DNA of 64,000 nt from contig NW_026947485.1 of assembly GCF_034190915.1 (NCBI RefSeq), forward strand, positions 51,195,019 to 51,259,018, written 5' to 3'. A model generated the notes under the pieces. That model saw only the letters and a list, made by a program, of their open reading frames with translations. It ran no database searches and was not told the origin of the DNA. The stretch comes from Cavia porcellus. Its lineage: Eukaryota; Chordata; Mammalia; Rodentia; Caviidae. The position numbers and the translations under genes are program-made. Shown here in pieces: positions 1-11,659 of this stretch (the stretch's first letter is position 1; each line of letters starts with the position of its first letter).

Positions 1-773
1 CCAAAACTCGCTTGACTAAACCACCCCCAGAGCCACTGTGCTAGAACATTGGTTTATTTCCTTTGGTCCAAAAAAAAATTATGTGACTCCTCGCTTAGTC
101 TTACTTCCTTTAGACATTTCCTATTCATTTTCAATCACTCAAAATATTTTTATTAAAGATGCCCTATTTACTGTGAGATTTCATGGGAAGCATGACTGTA
201 AGCCCCTGCTTTTGAGGAGTAATAGAGTGTGAATATTGGCAGAAGGGTTCACACGAGTAGTACAGTCTTACTAGAGTCTCTTGTATTAACCATGTCACTT
301 AACTCCTCAGAATTTTTCACTGTTAGTACATCTCCTCAAATCTTATTTTGTAATTCTCAGTGTGCCCTCCATAGACTGAACTCAGCATTAACATTCCAGA
401 CTAATGCCCCAAACTTTTCCTAGCACATGCTTTATCAACCAGTGTGTTTATTCATTGCTCCTATAAATTTGTGCATGGTCTTCCATCTCCATTCCACTTT
501 TTTTTTACCTGACTTTGTTGACTCAAGTCAAAACCTCTCCTTCTTTTCTTTCTCTCTGTGGAAACTGTTACTATTTGTTCATTCTGTTAGCATTAACTGG
601 TCACCATACTGACTTGGCACTCAGCTCAACTTTCTTACACTCTGTATTAGTGATTTATATACAGATATCATCCCAACCAATCATAAATGTAGTTAGACTA
701 AAATATGTTTCCATGTGCCCCATAATAGTTACCGCGTTAGAAGTAGTATAAGCTCTGTGAGGACTTTAAAAAA
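1..773. other. Intergenic DNA, nothing recognised
   Basis: AT-rich sequence with only short chance reading frames (about 60-80 codons) lacking splice context or a recognisable protein family. No repeat family was identified by eye. It lies about 39 kb beyond the 3' end of TES. Confidence 0.5.
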
Positions 774-1255
774 ATTTAGAGAGAATAAAGCCTAACAAAA
801 TAAAGCAGAATAAAGCCAATCAAAATAAGACAGGAGAGGTGACACAGAATTGCAAAACAAGATAATAAGAAATCAACAATGGTTACCATAATGCCTCTTG
901 TGGTCTTCAAAATAGCTGCCCATATCTTCAGACATAGTAAAATCAAACAAAACAGAAATAGAATAGAACCAACGAAAACAAAACAATGAATGCAATACAA
1001 GACTTCAAAACAAGATAATAGGAAATCCAAAGTGGCTACCGTAATATACCTTGTTATCTTTGAAATAGCTGCCCATGTCATCAAATACAACAAAATTAAA
1101 CAAGATAAAACAGAATGAAACCCACAAACAAACCAATGAGAATGATACAGGACTTTGAGACAAGATAATAGGGAATTAACAATGGCCACCACCCTTAGCA
1201 GGAGATCTCCCATATATACTACCCTGTGTATTGTTATCCTCTGAATAGTTAAACA
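774..1255 (-). repeat. L1 3'UTR segment, about three tandem copies
   Basis: A unit of about 150 bp recurs in tandem. The anchor CAAGATAATA starts near 858, 1011 and 1161, each time followed by a block resembling AATCAACAATGGTTACC and then AATAGCTGCCCAT; a partial unit precedes the first. The same block occurs singly, reverse-complemented, at 9049-9285 and 19181-19410, where it ends L1 copies, and in this orientation near 23290 and 41715. I therefore read it as minus-strand L1 3'UTR, here reiterated. The 145-codon frame across it is a repeat artefact. Confidence 0.65.
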
Positions 1256-2005
1256 AACTGCCAGTTCTAGGCCTGCAAAGTCAGTGAAACACCAAGCATT
1301 AAACTGTATTTTACATCATTAGCTATTATCACAGTCTGTGTTTCTCTGGATCAGCCTGTTGCTTATGGTGAGTGAAGGGGGCTCTTGTCTCCCTGCCCGT
1401 GCACCAGCAGGGGCTGATGACTGTCTCTCTCTCAGCCATCCTGCACATGACACTGACTTGCAGGAGGTCTTAGCTTTTTGACCTCTTGTTCTCCTCCCCC
1501 TCAGTCTGCAAATGGTGCCAACTCACAGGAGGTCTTAGCTTCTTGTTGACTTCTTGTTCTCCTCCTCCTAAGTTCATGAATACCCAGGACTTTTATATTC
1601 TTGTTTGTAAAAATGACTCAGGTATATCAGCAGATATTCTATGTCAATATCACATATTTTAAGAGATTTAGTAGCATTTGTAGTTTTAATTTTGTAGTAC
1701 TGAAATAGGGAGAGGGAACACAGGGGAAAGAAAATCCCACCCTAGGACTGGGAAATATTTTGAGTCTGACATCACAATTAATATGAAGGAAAAGTGACAT
1801 TTCCCTAAAACGTGAATTCAAAATTCCACAGGCTTTTGCCAGGCAAGGAAGACTTTGACTCAGCAGCAACAGTTGTGTTAGAGCCAAACCTTATATTCAA
1901 AGAGATAACAGTTACACAGAGCCTAAATATATAAGTTAGCAAAGGAGAGTATTTCCTGGCTTTTTTGTAGTGTTAGACCCAACTAAGCTGCATCCTCTTC
2001 TCATT
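1256..2005. other. Intergenic DNA with a short tandem duplication
   Basis: Mostly unrecognised sequence. The phrase CAGGAGGTCTTAGCTT followed by CTTGTTCTCCTCC occurs twice, at about 1461-1497 and 1527-1568, a local duplication with a period of about 65-70 bp. It may belong to an unidentified LTR. No gene is supported. Confidence 0.45.
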
Positions 2006-2098
2006 TTTGAAGACAGTCTTGTTTACTTGTCCAGACAGACTTTCGGTTTGGGATCTGTCTGCCTCAGCCATGTGAGTAGATGGGGTACGTCTCACCCA
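2005..2098 (-). repeat. B1/Alu-like SINE fragment
   Basis: The stretch containing GTCTGCCTCAGCC, then GTGAGTAGATGGGGTA, matches the antisense right half of 7SL-derived SINEs, preceded by a diverged TTTTTGAAGACAGTCTTG start. It is old and diverged. Confidence 0.5.
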
Positions 2099-3211
2099 GC
2101 CAAGGGAGGCTTTGTGAAGGAAAAGTGTGAAGTGTCCAAGAAGTCACATTCATTGTTGGAATGAAATTTGCTGCTCAGATAAATTGAAATCTCACCCAAA
2201 GATCATTACAAAGCCTATGCTTTTCATATTAAGACAAATCAAAGTCACCGCAGGGACATTCAGACAGGCACATTTTTTTAAAAAGCAAAATGTTACACTC
2301 ATGTTAATGATTTGTGACCTTTAAACTTTAAAAAATGTGTGTTCATTTCCCATTCTCTTGTGAAGGACAATTTTTTTCTTATTAGCATAGAGATGAGTAG
2401 AATTGGGGGTTCTTAAAATACTGCTAAGAATATAGACAAATAAAAGTAAGCTCAAAATGAAATGTATGCGGACTGAAATCAAGTGACAGAGCCATGGTTT
2501 TCCTTGCTTTCCTAGTCCGTTTCCTTTTCATGTGCTTCCAAGTGAGATTAGTTAGCTAGTAAAAGGTTCTGAAAAGAAAATCTCTCTTTACATGTATTTT
2601 AACTTGCCTCCACATCAGAGGGTACTATTACCTCATGGTTAGTGATGGGAGGCCATTTTTCTCAACTAAGCACCTGCATTAGATCCCAACAGACCATTCC
2701 AAACCAAAATGGATTTGCTCTTGCTGAACACTACATACGTAAACTGAAACCATAAGGAATCAAGTACATCCCAAAACAGAATAATTTTTTCTTGAAAACA
2801 GAACATTCTAATCTACTTGAATCAGCATAATAAATTCCTTCTGCTTTAATGCTTACCAAAAATAAAAAAATAACCTCATGTAACGTGCTATTAAATAGTT
2901 TTTTCTTATTGTTCTGTTTCCTCTTTCATGTCTTACAAGATGTACTAGTCAGCTATCAACCAGCAGGATTTCATTCTGTTTTGTAAAGTGGAGACTACCA
3001 ATCTTGAATAAAAGCCAATTAGAACTATAACTAAATTTGTTTTAAAATTGTCTTTTGACATTATGACAGATATCAGGCAAACCCCTCAATAAAATGGATT
3101 TTAATGAATTCAGGGAACTTGGTGAAAAAATATCATCACTATTTGACACATGCAGTCCCTTTATGCAATAGTTATACTACTGTGTTGCAATTTGGCGAGT
3201 GTCAAAGAAAA
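2099..3211. other. Intergenic DNA, nothing recognised
   Basis: AT-rich single-copy-looking sequence. No long reading frame, RNA gene or repeat family could be supported. Confidence 0.45.
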
Positions 3212-3219
3212 GCCTAGAG

Positions 3220-3299
3220 CAGTGAAGGTGAACCTTTTAGAGATTTCATTGATAACAAACAGCCGGCTGTGGCACACATTCCATAGGTTCACCACACTG
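3220..3299. mobile_element. 80-bp hAT-type miniature DNA transposon
   Basis: The element begins CAGTGAAGGTGAACCT and ends with the inverse, AGGTTCACCACACTG, giving terminal inverted repeats of about 15 bp. It is flanked by 8-bp direct repeats, GCCTAGAG at 3212-3219 and GCCTAGAA at 3300-3307 (7 of 8 match), as expected for hAT transposition. The left end, including AACCTTTTAGAGA, is shared with the 174-bp element at 48130-48303. It is non-autonomous and may correspond to rodent URR1-like hAT-Charlie elements; the family name is from memory. Confidence 0.75.
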
Positions 3300-3737
3300 G
3301 CCTAGAATGATCCACTCATTCACTACTCACAAACCAAAGGAACTTTCTTAGATGCTCAGTGGTGGAAATATCAAAGGGTGAGGGTATGAACCAATTGCCT
3401 ACGTGAGGAGTGCACTGTGCTGCTATTTGTGATGCTTCTGAACTTTCGGAAGGGTTTAAAGTGTCACAAAGCTCTTTGAGATTTGAGCTGTTGCTGGTAT
3501 TATTGGAGGAAACAATTTTGGTCTGTTAGTTGCTTACACTTAGTCACAAGCACAATAGCCTACGCATTTCCATGTTGGCTTTGCTACTAATGTGTTCAAA
3601 AATACTAAAGCCATGTTTTCAATAGATTTGTATCTGAAATTCTCTCACTACCTGCCTTGCCTGCCTCATCACCTCTACCTCTGATCTGGTCCGTTTTTCG
3701 TTAACACAACACCTGGCTACCCAGGGTGGTCTGCTTG

Positions 3738-3880
3738 GAGTATGAATCATTCAAAAAATATTTATTAAGCAACTGCAAGAAGCCAAGCTCTGGACTGGTT
3801 GCTAAGGATACAGAGTTAAATAACATTGTTCTTTCCCTTGAGTTACTCACAGTCTGGTGGTGTGGGAACAGCTTTCTATT
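3738..3880 (-). repeat. L2-like ancient LINE fragment
   Basis: ATTCAAAAAATATTTATTAAGCA, here split as TTCAAAAAATATTTATTAAG, followed by GGATACAGAGTTAAATAA resembles the reverse complement of the conserved L2 3' end (ATTCAACAAATATTTATTGAGC type). Divergence is high, consistent with age. Confidence 0.45.
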
Positions 3881-4685
3881 CCTTTCACTTGACAGATTTC
3901 TTGATAACTAAAAATGATATGTTTAGCAATGAAATAAAGTAAACAAAGAAAAAAAGCAGAGGACTCACCCTAAAAATAACAAATAACATTACACGTCATC
4001 TCTAAATTGGTCTAGAAGATTTAAAAGAGAAAAAATTAGTGTAAATTAGATTTTGGTAAATGATTTCTGAAATTCTGTGGGGTTCTAATTTCCACTCAAA
4101 CTTTGAGATTGGTTTTATCACTCAATGCAAATTTTCTATCTGACCTTATTCAACACTCCATTTCTATTTTCTGTTAGCAGTTGTCCTGGTCCCAGGTGTC
4201 AAGAAAGCATTCTCTTTTTGCCTCCAACTATTTCTCCTTTGAGTTTTGTACTGTACTGAAGTGACCTTGTATTATTTTCTCTCCTCTTCCAATACTTGCC
4301 CATCACCTGCAGCCCCTTGCTCGTTTGGGTTATTCTTACAGGCTGTCTTCTGCCTTCTGATTGCTAACTCTCCTTTCAATAAAGTTTGCATTTTCCACCT
4401 ACCAATTTAAAGTTGTGTTTCTAAAAACCTGAATTCTTTCTTTCTCATTGATACTCTCTTCTGAGGAAAAAAATATTTCTATCAGCATTCCCCAAAAGAG
4501 AGCACCATCATATGGATTGTGACAACAACTCTTTGTTCCAAACATAGAAAACTAACACAAACCAGGCCAATCTGAACATGAAAACTTGGAATTGTGGCAC
4601 TGACACAGCTAACTTAGGACAGAAAGGTATTCAGACCTCAGTCACATGGAGCCGGGCTTGAATCAAAGCCTTAGTCAGCCAAGCC
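3881..4685. other. Intergenic DNA, nothing recognised
   Basis: No gene, RNA or clear repeat could be supported. An AATAAA occurs near 4378 but has no associated exon. Confidence 0.4.
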
Positions 4686-4687
4686 CA

Positions 4688-5090
4688 CACTGTGTTAGTC
4701 AACTTTGTTTCATGATAGTGAAATACCCCAAACAAGATGCTTATAGAGAATGAAATGATTTTTGCTTCATAGTTTTTGAGGTTCAACATCTAAACAACCT
4801 ACTGTAGGCTCCACGGTAAGAGGCACCCCTTGGATCTGCCAGCTCATGGTGTGGATAGCAATGATGGAAACCATAGCATGAGAATAAGTAGTTACATCTC
4901 GAACCATTAGCAGAGAGGCCGCGAAAGGCCAGGCTTGCTCTTTTTCATTCTTCTCTTAAGAATTTATGGGGTTGCGGGGGTCTCCTAAGAATAGTGTCTT
5001 AAGAATCTTCTCCAGGTTCACCTCTTGAGACTTCCACACTTCCCAAAGACCCCATCCTGGGAACTAAGCCTCCAATCACAGTAAGTCTTG
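4688..5090 (-). repeat. LTR-like repeat, probably MaLR class
   Basis: It opens with TGTGTTAGTCAACTTTGTTTC and closes near ACTAAGCCTCCAATCACA, a layout typical of antisense mammalian LTR copies of the MaLR group in rodents. Divergence prevents a subfamily call. Confidence 0.4.
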
Positions 5091-5544
5091 GGAGAAGCTC
5101 AAACCACACCTAACTAATGGCACACATGTGGACTGACACAGTGAAGGTACTTGGTGAAGCCTGGTGAAGACATACAGAGACTTTTGGTCTTTAGAGAGAA
5201 GCCAAATAGGAGAGAGGAGTAGAGTTACAGAAAGAGAGGAGAAAGAGAGAGATTTCCATATGAAATGCAAATCAGTGGAAGGAGGTTTGAGTAAAAATCA
5301 CAGCATTTCAGTAGTCAGATTTTGCTTGAACCATACAGATTATTTGTTCTTTTATGTGCTGAGGAGGGCATAGAAGAAAGTAAAAATCAGGCCACAAAAA
5401 GGTAACTCTAAGTTTACATTTATATTCCTCGACACTCAGGAAAGTCCATTTTTCATAGAATTAACTTGGATAATTTCCTTATTGTATATGAAATCTGACC
5501 AGAAAAGTACTACACTATTGCAGATGGCTATTTACTTACTAATA

Positions 5545-5665
5545 TGAAAACTCAGCAAATTTCTCAACATCTTCCGTCCTCTATTTCCTCATCTATAAAA
5601 TGGGACCAAATATGATCTATGTTTTAGGTCTTCTGCTTCTTAGTGCTTAACACTTACTTGTGTAT
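5545..5665 (+). repeat. MIR SINE fragment
   Basis: TTTCCTCATCTATAAAATGGG is nearly identical to the conserved core of the ancient tRNA-derived MIR family; the flank ACTCAGCAAATTTCTCAACAT also fits. Confidence 0.65.
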
Positions 5666-6294
5666 ACTATGAATGCTGATCATTGTCACCATTTTTACAA
5701 TGAAGTTCAATTCCACTATTATTTTGCCCCAACTTTGCTATTTCTCAACACTTTTTTATGTCCCAGATTCTTAGAGCTAACAACTGATCTTCTTTCCTAC
5801 AGCATCTACAGTTTGAAATTACCTCTACTGCCATCATTTCATTCTTGCCTTTTTCTGAATTCTCAATTACTGCCAGGGATGGGAGCAATCCAATTAAACA
5901 AATTCGCTTTAAAGCTTGAATATCGAAACTACTCAAGAATATTGGCCTTGTTCAAACAACACCTGTTAAATATACTTTAATCTGGAAAAAACTCAGAAAG
6001 TATAAAGAACGAACTGTTCCTGGAAGATTTTCAAGAAGCAAGAGAAGACCAGAAAAGATTGAATCTAAATTGTTTTTAAAAATAAACTGAAATACATGTG
6101 GTGGCCCAGTTTACAATAATGTTGGATTTGTATAACATCTATGAATGCTGTGATGTTCTGAACAAGTAAATTTAACAGCTCTTGTGATTTGATCTTCCAG
6201 TTCTAAAACTTGTAAGAAAAAAAAGAGGGAGCTCCCTCATATTTCTCTGTGAGCCTTTTGAAATAGTCAGATGAGAGATAAGAGATACATTGAC

Positions 6295-6445
6295 ATAATA
6301 GAAAGAGATGAAATATGAGCCCCTACTAGACCCAGAATCAAGTGGTGCTCCTATATTTTTGTTGTATGACTTTAGGAACTTAAAGTCTCTGATCCTCAGT
6401 TTCTTCTGCTTTAACAGAGTAACAATATTGTTTCAGCCATTCTAT
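6295..6445 (+). repeat. MIR SINE fragment
   Basis: GTTGTATGACTTTAGGAACTT followed by CTCTGATCCTCAGTTTCTTC follows the MIR consensus order (tgtgacctt, then cctcagtttcctc), moderately diverged. Confidence 0.55.
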
Positions 6446-7035
6446 TTTTTAGTAATATTTTAAAATTATAAGGATTAAAAAATTTATCTGCCACTGTTCA
6501 AGTTGTTAACTCTCATAATATTGAAGGTACATATATTTGGCAATTCTTAGATTGTCTTTGATTAGCTCATACATAATGTCACTACATGCTACCTTCTGAA
6601 ATTCCGTGATACTTGATGTTGTGTCTAACATAGTACTGGAAATGTTTTCTGTATTTAATAAATATTTTCTGATTTAAGGGCATCAACTTGTGGATTTACA
6701 CATATGTAGCACCTGTAATCCAGCACCTTTGGAATGGTAAGGACCGTTATGTGGTATAAATTTGGGGGGTAATGAATGAGAGTAAATGAAAATGTAAATT
6801 TTTAAAGCTTTATAATCCATGTTGAATATTTTCAGTTTCTGGCTTCTTGAGCTACAAAAACTCAAAGTTACAAGTTATAAAAGGAAGAATTTTCATATTT
6901 TGTCATAACATTTCACAAAATTAATGCATGAGAATATTCTCATTGTCAAGATCAGACAGTGGAGAAATATATTTTCAGCATCCTTTCAACACTCTTTCCC
7001 CATTTCACTTGCCTTCTCAAAGTATATTATTACAT

Positions 7036-7112
7036 ATCTGTGGCCTTGAACATATTATCTCTCTGCCTCAGACTGCTAAGTGGCTGGGACTGCAAACATA
7101 CACCACCATGCC
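7036..7112 (-). repeat. B1/Alu-like SINE fragment
   Basis: CTCTGCCTCAGACTGCTAAG, then GGCTGGGACTGCAAACATAC and ACCACCATGCCTGA are the antisense 5' half of a 7SL-derived SINE. Confidence 0.65.
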
Positions 7113-7169
7113 TGATTCTTTCCTAAAGTATATCATTGAGTTTGTTTATCTTTCTAAAACCTTTTCTAA

Positions 7170-7590
7170 GAATTCATGAAAATTTACTCACACATTTTTT
7201 TCAGAAATGGGATCATACTTTATAAATATTTACAGCTTCATTTAATTTTTATATTTTCATGTATATTTTACATGTAATACACACATTTTACTTAATAATT
7301 GTATAATATTTCATGGTACAGATGCCCATAATTCAATTAATCATCAATCGAGTAGCATTTGAATGATGATTCATTCTTTTGCTTGCAAAACAAGGTCTCT
7401 AGAAAGTTCTTGTTCATGCTTTTTTGATGCACATATGCAGATGCTTTCCTTGGCTAAATTTATAAAGGGAATTCTGGCTCAAGAGGTATGTGGAGTTTTA
7501 ATCTGCATGGACCTTGTCAATTTGGAAGTGCCATTCTTTAAATTCCAATGTCTACTTCTGCAGTATAACTGAAATAATACCCTCTTGCCT
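7170..7590 (-). repeat. Old L1 3' region
   Basis: CAGAAATGGGATCATACTTTAT, a TTTCATGGTACAGATGCCCAT block and a later GGAATTCTGGCTCAAGAGGTATG followed by CAATTTGGAAGTGCCATTC correspond in order to antisense text common in old mammalian L1 (ORF2 end and 3'UTR). No functional frame remains. Confidence 0.45.
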
Positions 7591-7614
7591 CATATCTTGG
7601 ATACGCTTACTAAC

Positions 7615-8163
7615 ACAGTTTTTCCAGCTTGTGTTTAGATTCCCCCCCACCAAAGGCTTATGTGTTCACAGGTGGTGCTCTTTTGGAGGTGGCTGGATCT
7701 AAACTGTGTGAGTGATGCATGGTGCAATACTAGGATTAAGGGTGTCAGTGCTACCTGTCCCTTACATTGAATAGCATTCAACGTAGAGCATTCAATGTAG
7801 GGGACAAAAAGAGGCTTGCAGCTAGCTACTTACAGCTTGTTGCTTGCTAGCTTGCTAGCTTTGCTACCTTTTGTTTGCCATGAGCTGTTTCTCCCCTGCA
7901 GTGTCTGTCGGCGATGCCACCCTGTCTTGGAGCCAGTTAATCATGAACTGGAACCTCTACAAACTATGAGCTAAATAACCCCTTCCTCCTCCATAACTTC
8001 AGGTGTCAAGGAACTTTTTTTATGGTAAAAAAGTCAAACAAAATTTCATAACAAAATAATAGCAAAATAACAACAGTTGATACAATGAGCATTGTTATTT
8101 TTAAAGTAGTTAATCAGAGTGTCAGGTATTTTGTCTCAGCAACAAGAAAACTAAGACAACTAT
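7615..8163 (+). repeat. MaLR-like LTR with an internal L1 fragment
   Basis: The order GTGTTTAGATTC, GGATTAAGGGTGTCAGTGCTA, GGGACAAAAAGAG, a GCCATGAGCTGTT block, ACTATGAGCTAAATAA and finally GGTATTTTGTCTCAGCAACAAG is shared with the LTRs at 44939-45302 and 46783-47154. A T-rich minus-strand L1 3'UTR piece interrupts it at about 8013-8112, flanked by GTGTCAAGG on the left and GTGTCAGG on the right, likely its target duplication. Inside the LTR, TACATTGAAT (7763-7772) and ATTCAATGTA (7790-7799) form a 10-bp inverted repeat. Confidence 0.65.
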
Positions 8164-8618
8164 CTTAGTTCCAAGACATTGCAGTGGCCCTGGGGAAGGT
8201 ATGTAGAATCACTGCCTTGAACGGCTGTCCCATCTCAGCCTTTGTGTGTACACATTTGGGCTCGTAAGACCTGTAGAAAGATCAGTGTTCTGCTTCACTG
8301 TGAAATGTGGATTTTACACTATTTCTTCTCCTCCTCTTAGAGTTTACTGCAGGCTTCAAATATTAAAGGAATATATATTTTGTTTTATGATGAATTTTTG
8401 GGGTGTTCTTTTTTACTTTATGTCTGGCTATAGACACAAATAATATAGATACAGAAGAACTTGTTTTCTTTAAACTGTAAATAAATATTTATTTCAAATA
8501 CCGTGGATCATTTATAAAAGTACCTAAAATCATTTTCAGGCAACAAACAAAACTCAAAGGTTGTAAAGAGTAGAAATTATTTATTCTTTTCTCTCAAAGC
8601 TAAGTTTAGTTAGGCAAA

Positions 8619-8624
<6 letters not shown>

Positions 8625-8653
<29 letters not shown>
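8625..8653. repeat. (AG)n microsatellite
   Basis: An uninterrupted AG dinucleotide run, about 14 units, passing into GGAAGG. Confidence 0.95.
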
Positions 8654-8656
<3 letters not shown>

Positions 8657-8744
8657 AAGGAAGCAGTAGTCACTATATCTGCACATTTGTTGAAGTTAAA
8701 AGTTAGTAGATATTTATATACTACATAACTGCCTTAAAATAATA

Positions 8745-8960
8745 TTTTTCAATTTTTTATTTGTACATGCTTGCAGTACATAATGTTTACATTCCTTGTG
8801 GAAGTTAGTACAGGTATATAACGCTTTAATAATTCTTTTTCATCTCTTTTCCCTCCTCCTCCTCCCTACCCCTCTGTCTCTTAGTCCCTGACACATTTGC
8901 AAAAGATCTATTTCCCATTTTCTATCTTTTATTTTGCTCTTTTTATACTTAAAATAATAT
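8745..8960 (-). repeat. L1 3' end
   Basis: TTTTTATTTGTACATGCTTGC, then GTACATAATGTTTACATTCC and a pyrimidine-rich tract (CCCTCCTCCTCCTCC) followed by GCAAAAGATCTATTTCCC. The same layout ends the minus-strand L1 at 59380-60255 and recurs at 12205-12335, so this is the purine-rich tract and tail of an L1 3'UTR read in reverse. Confidence 0.6.
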
Positions 8961-9048
8961 TTTAAAAACTGTTAGAAGAGAAGCTGAAAGAAAAACAGAA
9001 GCTTTTTCACAAGTTTCTAAATCATTGATAGATGAAGAAATTTATGCA

Positions 9049-9285
9049 ACATAGATAACTGCACTACCAATATCTGTTAGTTCATTGAAAAGAATAGCTG
9101 GTGTTGTCACTGTTTGATTGTTTGATCATTTTTGTGCCTAGACCTTGCAACCTGAACAACTAGTTCTAAGACAATATGTACTATGTTAACTAGTGTTAAT
9201 TTCCTACTATTTTTTAAAATTCTCTATCATTTCTATCCTTTTCTTTGTTTTGCTTTTTAAAATTAAACAAAAAAGAAATTTAAAG
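9049..9285 (+). repeat. L1 3'UTR segment
   Basis: About 230 bp closely matches 19181-19410 on the same strand: TCTGTTAGTTCAT, AAAGAATAG, TTTTTGTGCCTAGA, CTTG.AACCTGA.CAACTA and GACAATATGTA in the same order. At 19.2 kb the block follows decayed L1 ORF2, which identifies it. Confidence 0.65.
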
Positions 9286-10185
9286 ATAAATAAGTCAAGC
9301 TCACGATGTGTCAGACAAAGCAACTTTGTCCTTTTCCCATTGTCTTCAGGCTCAGTGAGGTCTTTCCCCAGTGCTGAATGGTTTCTCAGGCACATTACTC
9401 AGCCACAGAGCACCACAATTCTGTAAATCAAGTGCCCAATTCAATGTAATAATGAGAACTTCCAAATTTCATTTCAACTGAAACTGTCTTTTACCTAACA
9501 ACTATGAAAAGAATGAAAAGGCACCCTGTATACCCTTTCTCTTCTGGTCTTTTTGCTTCTAAGTGGATCTGATAAGTAAGTCTTATAAAACTTCACACAT
9601 ATTTTCCTTTCCTGGGATCAGTTTGACTTTTGATTCCCAGGAAACTCAAACATTGGTGCCTACTGTACACTGTGGAAAGTGTAGCTTACACCCAGCGCTA
9701 TGATCTCCCACTTGTTATAAAAAACAACTACGATAGTCACTAGAAATAAATAAGGAACATCATATGCCATCTCCTCCAGGACACACTAACATCTTGCTTT
9801 GGTACTCACAAAGCCCTTCTTATCAGATCAAGATTATGGGGAAACTCTTCCTCATAATTAGAGGAGATGAAGGGAGATGGAGACAGTATTTTAATTTATT
9901 TCTCCACTTTTCTTTATTAATTGGGCATGTTGTCATCTGCCTTGAGGTTACAAATGAATCTTCTCTTTAAATGCTTCAGAAAATTTTTCTTTATCATTTC
10001 AGATGTATGTCCACCAGGAAAATACATTTTCTGGAGCTTAACCTGATACATTTTGGAGTTTCTCTCTCTAATTGTATTTGTTGTTTGTTAAAAATACAAA
10101 ATATAAAATTGGGAATGAATATCAACATTTGTTTAAAAGAGGAAAAGAAATCAGAACCAGTTAAAAAATTTTTAAAAGATCACAA
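9286..10185. other. Intergenic DNA, nothing recognised
   Basis: No gene or clear repeat could be supported. Short open frames here (up to 100 codons) have no family resemblance and the last one runs into a SINE. Confidence 0.45.
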
Positions 10186-10206
10186 ACACTATACACTTCG
10201 CACAAA

Positions 10207-10290
10207 TAATTCTTTTTTGGAACCTGGAATCAAACTCAGGACCTCGCACTCAGGCTGGCCCTTGTGCCACTGAGCTATATCCCTGACCCT
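10207..10290 (-). repeat. ID-type tRNA-derived SINE
   Basis: Read on the minus strand it gives GGTCAGGGATATAGCTCAGT, then GAGGTCCTGAGTTTGATTCC, i.e. the tRNA-like A and B boxes of rodent ID elements, followed by an A-rich tail. This is the GGGATATAGCTCAGTGGCAC subtype, also seen at 12.6 and 59.7 kb. Confidence 0.75.
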
Positions 10291-11314
10291 TTCACAAAAT
10301 TGTTAAAACTATTTTTATTAATTGCCCAATACACCTCCTAAAATATTCTTTTTCTTGTGGATTTTGGCATATATTTTTGGTCTCTTCATATCCCAGTGAT
10401 TTAGCAATGTAGAAATGCCATTTTTAATAAATATTTTAATTTAATAAGATATTTCAATTTTACATTGTCATGGTTAATTAAAATGTATTTACTTTAGAAG
10501 TTCTTTCCATATTTCCACCTTCCTATTTGAACTACTTTGTAAATTTTCCAAAATTTCTGTAAAATTTGAGAAATTCTTCCACATGTGAACTGTAAGATTT
10601 CAGCGTATTTAAAGTTTCCTGGCTCAGTGGCTAATATTAAATTCTTTTAATTGACATTATTCATTATCTGGGAAGGGCCTCATGCAAGTTAGTCTCTTGG
10701 AAATGTAATCATTAATTTGTGGCAAGTCCACAGTGAGTGAGTGCTGTTGGAAGAATTGTCTCTATCATGGATTGGCTTTGTTTTCTAAATATAGATAATC
10801 TTTTAGTTACATACTTCTAGAAATAATGAAGCATGTATTAGCCTATTTGCCTGGTAAAACTGATTTAGACAGGGCTGAAATACAGATTAGGAGAACCTAG
10901 CAGGGACGCTGTTAGAATTTTACATTATTTTATCAAACATTTCTTGTTCATGACCTGATGAGCTTGGCATATAATTGTGTATTTTAGCTAGTATAATAGA
11001 TTCATAACATCTCTATGCTTGGCTTGTTTTATATTTAAATGTATAAAGGATGGGGGAATATGAAGTTGTACTGCAAAATCTGGATGCCCTGTATTTCCAT
11101 GCTACAGAAAACTCTGGTGGAAATTTTTGTAATACTTTTTGGTAGATATTTCAAGTAATAATGATTTATGAGGAATGATGATTGATTTCATGTGGTTATG
11201 TCCTCTTTCTGATGTTTTCATTTAAAATTGTAGTTAAAATTAATAGAGACAAGATAGAGGTAGAAATATTGACTACCCTTTGTGTTTTCATTTTTGTTTC
11301 GTGTAGTATTTTTA
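10291..11314. other. Intergenic DNA, nothing recognised
   Basis: Very AT-rich single-copy-looking sequence without a supportable gene or repeat. Confidence 0.45.
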
Positions 11315-11326
11315 AAAATACTTTCT

Positions 11327-11430
11327 AGGGGCTGGGGATTTAGCTCAGCGGCATAAGCACCTGCCTTGCAAGCAGGCAGTCATGAGTTCGATCCCCAGTA
11401 CTGATAAAAATGAAAAAGACAAAAAAAAAA
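11327..11430 (+). mobile_element. ID-like tRNA-Ala-derived SINE with target duplications
   Basis: GGGGCTGGGGATTTAGCTCA, an anticodon-like hairpin CCTGC-CTTGCAA-GCAGG, and GAGTTCGATCCCC form a tRNA-like head of about 75 bp with pol III A and B boxes, then an A-rich tail. The loop would carry anticodon TGC (Ala), the known ancestor of rodent ID elements. Perfect 12-bp direct repeats, AAAATACTTTCT at 11315-11326 and 11431-11442, show an L1-driven insertion. The intact boxes and duplications suggest a fairly recent copy. Confidence 0.85.
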
Positions 11431-11659
11431 AAAATACTTTCTTAGTGATTTTCTAATCTTACATGTAGGTCCTGAGTGGGTTTGGCTCAAGTGCATCTAA
11501 TGTAGGTCTTCCATTAAATATACACTTTAATTTAGGGGATATCAATAGCTCACCACAAATATTGATAATAATGACAACTTTCTTCTACATTTAAACATAT
11601 TGTGAAAACAGTGACATAATTTTGCTCAGAAATTTGGTTGGAAATATTAGATAATTTAA

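Noticed and set aside
776..1213. 145-codon hydrophobic open frame suggesting a membrane protein
   Set aside because: It is the antisense of a tandem L1 3'UTR repeat; the repeated hydrophobic pattern comes from the repeat unit.
1410..1424. Third CTCF-like motif (CCAGCAGGGGCTG)
   Set aside because: It lacks the GGGGGC core spacing of a good match.
11328..11402. Possible tRNA-Ala (TGC) gene
   Set aside because: It has A and B boxes and an anticodon-like hairpin, but no paired acceptor stem, an A-rich tail and 12-bp target duplications: a SINE, not a tRNA gene.
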